Part shown: in pieces, positions 38,277-38,299 of the stretch
Layout: each line of letters starts with the position of its first letter
How positions within the stretch are numbered: position 1 is the stretch's first letter
Assembly: GCF_026586675.1 (NCBI RefSeq)
Contig: NZ_JAODIX010000055.1
Span: 1 to 38,299, forward strand
Direction of reading: 5' to 3'
Length of the DNA: 38,299 bases
Source of the DNA: Halorubrum yunnanense
Lineage (GTDB): Archaea > Halobacteriota > Halobacteria > Halobacteriales > Haloferacaceae
Position numbers and translations under genes: made by a program
The notes under the pieces: model-generated
The model's input: the letters and a program-made list of their open reading frames with translations, nothing else
Database searches by the model: none
What the model was told of the DNA's origin: nothing

Positions 38277-38299
38277 ATGGCAGAATTCGACCGCCTCAG
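38277..38299 (+). CDS. Start of a gene cut by the right edge
   Basis: Only MAEFDRL plus part of a codon is present. The TATA-like box upstream makes a real start likely. The product cannot be named from seven residues. Confidence 0.5.

Overview
The window is a GC-rich archaeal chromosome segment that looks like a member of the class Halobacteria, most likely Halorubrum or a close relative. The support is the 5' end of an archaeal 16S rRNA, an MC1 chromosomal protein, strongly acidic proteins, TATA-like boxes 22-33 nt before many start codons (leaderless genes), a DP1 polymerase subunit, Orc1/Cdc6 with haloarchaeal origin recognition boxes, and several protein families known only from haloarchaea.

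Layout. 1-570: the first 139 nt of a leftward 16S rRNA gene and its leader with two tandem promoters. 572-5795: MC1, a 382-bp non-coding element (copy 1), an AbrB-like protein, pyrD and valS. 5795-7957: a small conserved protein, a 3-Cys ferredoxin lying between inverted copies of a dispersed hairpin-rich repeat, and hemB. 8059-13766: a mini zinc protein, a PHP phosphoesterase, haloarchaeal DUF proteins, a membrane protein overlapping an NAD(P)-binding protein, and an MBL hydrolase. 13836-18522: pspAB, a membrane protein and a YigZ-family gene in a tight operon, then DP1 (polB) divergent from a type I signal peptidase.

18560-23848 is the replication centre: element copy 2, orc1/cdc6, a 1.36-kb gene-free region with three clear origin recognition boxes and an AT-rich unwinding region (oriC1), then oapA-oapB-oapC with stop and start codons touching or overlapping. 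The 16S gene points away from this origin. 24226-31580 holds aspartate kinase behind a long repeat-bearing leader, a GNAT protein with a repeat-coded acidic loop, a 29-residue membrane peptide, an HTR/KaiC-like protein, a split MgtE-type transporter, a DUF2391-type membrane protein, a methyltransferase, a long dispersed repeat, and a YkgJ-type Cys-cluster protein.

31705-38299: a FrdA/SdhA/NadB-type flavoprotein, then a leftward group of lycopene cyclase and Brp/Blh (retinal synthesis) followed by a second GNAT with a repeat-coded loop and a small protein. After these come serB, a small membrane protein, a 2H phosphoesterase and the first codons of one more gene.

No CRISPR array, tRNA, phage gene or intact transposase was seen. 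The least explained features are the two 382-bp elements with IS200/IS605-like ends, the TTTATA-headed dispersed repeats, and minisatellites placed at the same structural turn in two different GNAT proteins.
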